Shown here one piece after another: positions 59,955 through 64,000 of a stretch of DNA of 64,000 nucleotides. The stretch covers positions 4,774,001 through 4,838,000 of the forward strand of contig NZ_JAUSZM010000003.1 in assembly GCF_030817655.1 (NCBI RefSeq), written 5' to 3'. Source of the DNA: Streptomyces sp. V4I2. GTDB taxonomy: Bacteria > Actinomycetota > Actinomycetes > Streptomycetales > Streptomycetaceae. Below the pieces are notes generated by a model that did not search any database, was not told where the DNA came from, and saw only the letters and a list, made by a program, of their open reading frames with translations. Both the position numbers and the translations under genes were made by a program. How positions within the stretch are numbered: the first letter of the stretch is position 1; every line of letters begins with the position of its first letter.

Positions 59955-61223
59955 TTACTTGGCGGACGCCGCGGCCTGGATGTCCTTCAGGGTCTGAGCG
60001 GCGGACGCCTTGCCCAGCAGGTACGCCTGGATCTTGGAGCCGGTCGCGGTCTCGGCCGCGCTGCCGTACCAGGTGTTGGACGGCATGATCCGGTAACGGC
60101 CTTCCGTGAAGGCCGTGGTGAAGGCCGTCGTCTCGGGGCTCTCCGGGGTCGTGCCACCGGTGAACGGCGACTCCGCGTGCTCGGCCTCGAGATACTTGGC
60201 CAGGTTCTGGCTCTGCGACCAGAACTTCACGTATTCGCGTGCCGCGTCGGCCTGCTGGGACTGGGAGTTGACCGCCCACATCGTGCCGGAGAAGACCATG
60301 CCGTTGGGCTTGGTGCCGGCGGCGCCGCCCGGCCACGGTGCGAAGGAGACCGGGAAGCCGGCCTTCTTGACGTTGGAGACCTGCCACGCGCCTTGGTACC
60401 AGAAGGCGCTCTTGCCGGCGCTGAAGTCCTGCGGGCCCTGGGACCAGTCGTCGACGCCGAGTTCGTTCTTCCAGTTGACGTACCCCTTGTCCTCAAGGGT
60501 CTTCAACTGCTGCAGCGGCGCCTTCCAGTCCGGGTCGAAGCCGGTCTTGCCGCCGAGGAAGTCGGCGTCCCACTGCTTGTTCTTCTGGTAGACGAGGGTC
60601 GAGCCGCTCGCCTGGAAGACGGACTCGCCGGTCCAGCCGGACTTGTCGGGCAGTGCGATGGGGTTGATGCCGGCCTTCTTGACCTTGGCGAGGTCGTTCA
60701 GGAACGTCGGCCAGTCGGCGGGCACTTCGGTGATGCCGGCCTTCTTCAGCAGGTCCATGTTGGCGTACAGGCCGATGCCGATCAGCTCCATCGGCATGGC
60801 GAGCGTCTTGCCGTCCGCCTGCGTGAACTGCTTGGCGTCCGGTGCTATACGGCTCGCCCAGGCCTCCTTGGACAGGTCGGCGAGGTAGCCGGAGGCACCC
60901 CACTTCCCCATCTTGTCCGTGTCGGCCATGATGACGTCGCCGGCTTTGCCGCCCAGCAGTTCGGTCTGGAGCTTCTGCGTGTAGGTGTCGCCGGCCGTGA
61001 TGTACTCGAAGTCGACCTTGATCTTCGGGTGGGTCTTCTCGAACGCCTTGTTGATCTCCGCGACGTTCGCCGGCTCCGCGCCGCCGCCCTTCCACGCCTG
61101 CACGTGGATGGTCACTTTGCCGTCCTTGGATGCGCCGGACGACCCGCCTCCGCACGCGGCCAGCGACATCGCCAGGGCGGCGACCGTGGTGGCGACCGCG
61201 AGAGATCTCCCGGAATGCTTCAT
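59955..61223 (-). CDS. Sugar-binding lipoprotein of ABC transporter
   Basis: I chose the ATG at 61223, which has GAGG 6 nt upstream, over the GTG at 61235. The 422-residue protein has a lipoprotein signal with the lipobox LAAC at about 21-24. The mature protein is a family-1 sugar-binding protein (KVTIHVQAWKGGG, FEKTHPKIKVDFEYITAGDT, MPMELIGIGLYANMDLLKKAG, GKSAFWYQGAWQV). It heads an operon of two permeases, GH43 and the beta-helix protein and diverges from a lacI gene. It probably binds an oligosaccharide released by the secreted enzymes. Confidence 0.92.
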   Translation of the reverse strand: MKHSGRSLAVATTVAALAMSLAACGGGSSGASKDGKVTIHVQAWKGGGAEPANVAEINKAFEKTHPKIKVDFEYITAGDTYTQKLQTELLGGKAGDVIMADTDKMGKWGASGYLADLSKEAWASRIAPDAKQFTQADGKTLAMPMELIGIGLYANMDLLKKAGITEVPADWPTFLNDLAKVKKAGINPIALPDKSGWTGESVFQASGSTLVYQKNKQWDADFLGGKTGFDPDWKAPLQQLKTLEDKGYVNWKNELGVDDWSQGPQDFSAGKSAFWYQGAWQVSNVKKAGFPVSFAPWPGGAAGTKPNGMVFSGTMWAVNSQSQQADAAREYVKFWSQSQNLAKYLEAEHAESPFTGGTTPESPETTAFTTAFTEGRYRIMPSNTWYGSAAETATGSKIQAYLLGKASAAQTLKDIQAAASAK

Positions 61224-61566
61224 TGCACACCTCACTCATCGTCGGTGAAGAACCGACTCGTCATGATCAGAAGGATGGGGACCGGTCAGCCTGCTTCCGT
61301 GTGGGTGCAGTTTTGACATGTCCGCAAAGGGCCGGTCGACCCGGAATGCGGCGAACGGTACTCGCCGATGGCCGGGACTGTAACGCAAAACTTGGATGAC
61401 ATCTATACGTAACTTTCCGTGCTCGACCTGATGGTCCAAATCGCCGGTCTGCCAGGCGTGCAGGCTGGGTTTTGTTGACGATCAGCCAGCCTTATCGTTA
61501 CAGTAGCCAGACTCGGGAAGCGGGTTGGGAGCCCGACAGCGGTCGGCGGACAGAGGGGGGCAAGGG
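61224..61566. promoter_or_regulatory. Divergent promoter region of the second sugar locus
   Basis: The stretch 61381-61440 is AT-rich and contains AACTTGG and TACGTAACTTTCCGT, resembling the CGAAACTTTCG-type elements of the first locus. Toward lacI, TTGACG (61475-61480) and TACAGT (61499-61504) with an 18-nt spacer are a possible promoter. The operator itself is not obvious as a perfect palindrome. Confidence 0.45.
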
Positions 61567-62586
61567 GTGGCAGGGCGGGTGACCATCGCGCAGGTGGCTG
61601 AGGAGGCCGGCGTCTCCGCGATGACGGTGTCCAACGTCATGAACGGCAAGCCGGGGGCCTCCGAGGACACCCGGCGCCGCGTCCTGGAGGTGGCCGGCCG
61701 GCTCGGATACCGGCCGAATGTCGCGGCCCGCAACCTCAAGGGCGGACGCAGCGGGCTCGTCGGACTGATAGCGCTGGACCTGACCAGCCAGTACGGGCTG
61801 GAGATCCTGCGCGGCGTCGCCGACGAGCTGGCCAGTGCCGAACAGGAGCTGCTCGTCAACGCCACCTACCACGACGCGGTGCGGGAGAAGGACCGGATCG
61901 AGTTCCTGGGACGTGGCCTCGTCGACGGGATGCTCATGATCGCGCCGGTCCTGGAGGACGAGACGGTCGCGCTGCTGCGTCGGCAGACCGTGCCCTGCGT
62001 CATCATCGACCCGCGGCGCATGGACGTACCGCTGCCCCGTCTCAGCGTCGACAACTACCACGGCATGCGCCTGGGCACCCAGCACCTGATCGACCTGGGG
62101 CACACCCGGATCGCCTACCTCCGCGGCCTGGACGAACTCGAGAGCACGTCCATCCGCTTCCAGGGCTTCCAGGACGCGATGCGGCTCGCCGGGCTGGACG
62201 TCGACGAACGGCTCGTCGACTCGTGCGACTTCTCCTATGCCAGCGGCTTCCGCGCCGCCATGCGCCTGATCGCCGATCACCAGCCGACGGCGATCGTCGC
62301 CGGCGCCGATCTGCTGGCGCTCGGCGCCGTCGACGCCGCACGGGCGCGCGGCCTCAGCGTGCCCGCCGACCTCTCGGTCGTCGGCTTCGACGACCTCCCA
62401 CAGGCGGCGCAGAGCTTCCCCGGCCTGACCACCGTGCGTCAGCCGCTGCACGACATGGGCCAGAAGGCCGCCCGCGCGCTGCTGTCCCTCATCGACGGGC
62501 AGAGGCTACTCATGGAGCACATGGAGGTGGGCACCGAACTCGTGGTGCGCAACTCCACCGCCCCCCCCGGCGGCGGCACGGCGTGA
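61567..62586 (+). CDS. LacI-family transcriptional regulator of the second sugar locus
   Basis: The GTG at 61567 follows GAGGGGGG by 6 nt, giving 339 residues. The helix-turn-helix lies at about 6-28 (TIAQVAEEAGVSAMTVSNVM) with the hinge LGYRPNVAARNLKGGRSGLVG. The ligand core has LSVDNYHGMRLGTQHLIDLGH, TRIAYLRGL and DLSVVGFDDLPQA. The protein looks intact. It is divergent from the sugar-binding lipoprotein gene, so it is very probably the repressor of that operon, released by the imported sugar. Confidence 0.9.
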   Translation: MAGRVTIAQVAEEAGVSAMTVSNVMNGKPGASEDTRRRVLEVAGRLGYRPNVAARNLKGGRSGLVGLIALDLTSQYGLEILRGVADELASAEQELLVNATYHDAVREKDRIEFLGRGLVDGMLMIAPVLEDETVALLRRQTVPCVIIDPRRMDVPLPRLSVDNYHGMRLGTQHLIDLGHTRIAYLRGLDELESTSIRFQGFQDAMRLAGLDVDERLVDSCDFSYASGFRAAMRLIADHQPTAIVAGADLLALGAVDAARARGLSVPADLSVVGFDDLPQAAQSFPGLTTVRQPLHDMGQKAARALLSLIDGQRLLMEHMEVGTELVVRNSTAPPGGGTA

Positions 62587-62689
62587 CCCTGCGATGCCGC
62601 ACCGGCTCGCCGCGAACCAGGCAGGGCGTGAGGGCGGCGCCTGAAGGGCGTCCGCGAACGGGTGACGGCACTCCGCTCCAAACTGTCAC

Positions 62690-62965
62690 CCGGCCGTGGC
62701 ATCGGGAACGAAGGGCTCGTCCGGGCTCGTGGGCGAAGGGCGCCCCACGCGTAGGAAGTTGCCGCGCCGGCCCCAGGTGCGGCCCTTGGGCGGACGGCCG
62801 GTCACGGCCGCTTCGTCTTCGAAGCAGATGAACGCACCGGTCGCCGCCCGGAGGATTCACCTCCTGCCAGGTCACATCCCGCCATGCGGTGATCGCGTCT
62901 TCGTCGCGTTCGGTGGCGGGCCGGGCGGGCATCTGCGCCTCTCGTTTACGAGGGTGCGCCGCCCG
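62690..62965 (-). pseudogene. IS630-family transposase scrap
   Basis: One minus-strand frame reads ERDEDAITAWRDVTWQEV. A second frame reads FEDEAAVTGRPPKGRTWGRR, GNFLRVGRPSPTSPDEP. Together these are the pre-catalytic helix and the first catalytic block of IS630 transposases with a deletion between. No ends are recognisable. Confidence 0.6.
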
Positions 62966-63069
62966 AGACACTCTGGGTGTGAGACACCCATACAGGTCAC
63001 ATAACGCCGTCCAGCGCGGTCGCGTCCGGCAGATGCACGACCCCGGCCACGACCTCCGGAAAGTGGCTG

Positions 63070-63175
63070 GAGAACCGGTGGCGGGCCGTCGACCAGGACG
63101 GCAACGTCCTGGACATCCTCGTGCAGAACCGCCGGGACAAGGATCACCAACAGCATCATGAGCGGGACGCCTAGG
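63070..63175 (+). pseudogene. IS6-family transposase scrap
   Basis: The frame WRAVDQDGNVLDILVQNRRDK is the conserved strand after the first catalytic Asp of IS6/IS26-like transposases. It is lost soon after, ending at a stop near 63175. Only about 30 codons remain. Confidence 0.6.
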
Positions 63176-63356
63176 TCACGCTCGGACATACAGCAGCGAC
63201 GAACGTGGGATCGCCTCGTTACCGGCCTGGACTATGTGTGCGTCGAGACCGGTACCCAGACGCGCTTGAGGCATCGTGGTGCGTCTTGTGAGTGCGGTCC
63301 GACCACCCCGCTCCCGACGAATCCGGAACCCGCCGGGAGCGGGGAGCCGCGGTGGG
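63176..63356. other. Spacer without recognisable gene
   Basis: I see no coding sequence. The inverted pair CGGGTTCCGGATTC / GGAACCCG-like bases near 63318-63345 (CCGGAACCCGCCGGGAGCGG) may form a weak terminator for the gene that ends at 63357. Confidence 0.3.
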
Positions 63357-64000
63357 TCACCGCACGTCGAACCGGTCGATCACAAGGTAAGAGCCTCCGG
63401 TCTTGGTGAGGGTGAGGCTGTGTCGCCCTTGGACCAGACCGCTCACGGTGTAGACGGTCTGTTGGACGTGGCGGCTGGCGGCGTTGGCGTTGACGGTGCT
63501 CTGTGAGGCTCCGTCAAGCGAGACCGCGACCGTGCCTTCGTCGGAGTTCGTCTCGGTGACCAGGTCGATTCCGGTGCCGGTGAAGGTGACCGTGACCGAG
63601 TCGCCGTTGACCGTGGCGGCATGGACGTCGTCCTGGTAGTCGCCGAGGCCGCGGTTAGTGTAGGCCCTCCAGGACGGTCCGGTGTAGGTGATGGCGGAGG
63701 CGGTGTCGTTGTACACGCCGGTGACCTCGAAGCCGTCCACAGTGGCGAAGGAGCCGCTGCGCTTCACGACCTGGATGGTGTGGCTGCCTGCGGTCAGACC
63801 GCTCACGCCGTAGACGGTCTGCTGCGCCTGGCGGGTGGTGGCGGAGGTGTCGAACTGGCCCTTGGAGGTGCCGTCGACGAAGACCTCGATCTGGCCCTGG
63901 TCACTGTTCTTCTCCCCGATCACGGAGACCCCGGTGCCGGTGAAGGTCAGGGTGGCGCTGTCGCCGTTGGCCGCGGTGGCGTGCAGGGCGTCGTGGAGGT
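63357..64000 (-). CDS. C-terminal part of a large protein with tandem beta-sandwich repeats (continues past window end)
   Basis: The frame is open to the window edge, so the start lies beyond 64000. The visible 214 residues consist of two repeats of about 96 residues, each with DDVHAATVNGDSVTVTFTGTG, a NSDxGxxxVxxDG hairpin, the RxxQQTVYxVSGL strand and HxxxxxKxxGSxxxxDxFxV. Such repeats form accessory beta-sandwich domains at the ends of secreted actinobacterial glycosidases. The last repeat ends at the stop after IDRFDVR. The catalytic part and any signal peptide are outside the window, so function cannot be named. Confidence 0.75.
   Translation of the reverse strand, partial: LHDALHATAANGDSATLTFTGTGVSVIGEKNSDQGQIEVFVDGTSKGQFDTSATTRQAQQTVYGVSGLTAGSHTIQVVKRSGSFATVDGFEVTGVYNDTASAITYTGPSWRAYTNRGLGDYQDDVHAATVNGDSVTVTFTGTGIDLVTETNSDEGTVAVSLDGASQSTVNANAASRHVQQTVYTVSGLVQGRHSLTLTKTGGSYLVIDRFDVR

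Noticed and set aside
1..64000. tRNA, rRNA, CRISPR arrays, riboswitches
   Set aside because: I saw no cloverleaf, rRNA-like or regularly spaced repeat sequence. The only regular repeat is the 33-bp pair at 728.

Overview
The window is actinobacterial and very probably Streptomyces. GC content is very high, codon third positions are almost all G/C, GTG starts are common, and many families are typical of Streptomyces: LacI-controlled sugar ABC operons without their own ATPase, CBM13-tailed secreted glycosidases, an LAxTG wall-sorting tail, a SoxR box on an FMN reductase gene and IclR/AraC regulators. I see no rRNA, tRNA or CRISPR array. The density of broken genes and insertion-sequence (IS) remnants fits a chromosomal arm or other accessory region.

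Layout. 0-3.1 kb: end of an M6 metallopeptidase, a double-IclR regulator and a SoxR-type FMN reductase. 3.1-5.2 kb: a lower-GC three-gene cassette (Nudix-like, RHH/Phd-like, SLOG). 5.2-7.8 kb: a truncated ISL3 element and three broken extracellular-protein genes. 7.9-11.1 kb: two coupled LacI-type genes, the first without a DNA-binding domain, then a broken lacI. 11.1-29.2 kb: a hemicellulose locus. A secreted GH5-X2-CBM46 endoglucanase, a sugar ABC importer, an in-operon lacI with two indels, GH42, an acetylxylan esterase, GH36 and GH51 are on the minus strand. A GH3 enzyme and a frameshifted GH43 diverge on the plus strand. 29.2-33.7 kb: an IS701-type transposase interrupted by a complete group II intron, then an IS3 element with an internal deletion. 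33.9-45.3 kb: three secreted CBM13 enzymes (GH62, GH43, SGNH esterase) among IS and gene debris. Two copies of a 124-bp terminator/integrase repeat lie after the second and third. 45.9-52.2 kb: a complete IS5 element, an acyl-CoA dehydrogenase/AraC pair, paa-type remnants and a truncated copy of the same IS5. 52.2-62.6 kb: a second sugar locus with a GH31 fragment, GH29, a parallel beta-helix protein with twin CBMs, a GH43, two permeases, a binding protein and a divergent LacI. 62.6-64 kb: transposase scraps and the end of a large repeat protein.

How the genes work together (inference from families). GH5 acts outside the cell, the lipoprotein and permeases import oligosaccharides (energised by an unlinked shared ATPase), and the signal-less GH42, GH36, GH51, GH3, GH43 and esterase trim them in the cytoplasm. 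The GH5/X2/CBM46 architecture with beta-galactosidase, GH3, fucosidase and GH31 families fits xyloglucan-like hemicellulose. The secreted GH62 and GH43 point to arabinoxylan/arabinan side chains. Many otherwise healthy genes carry single-base indels, so each pseudogene call here could also be an assembly error.
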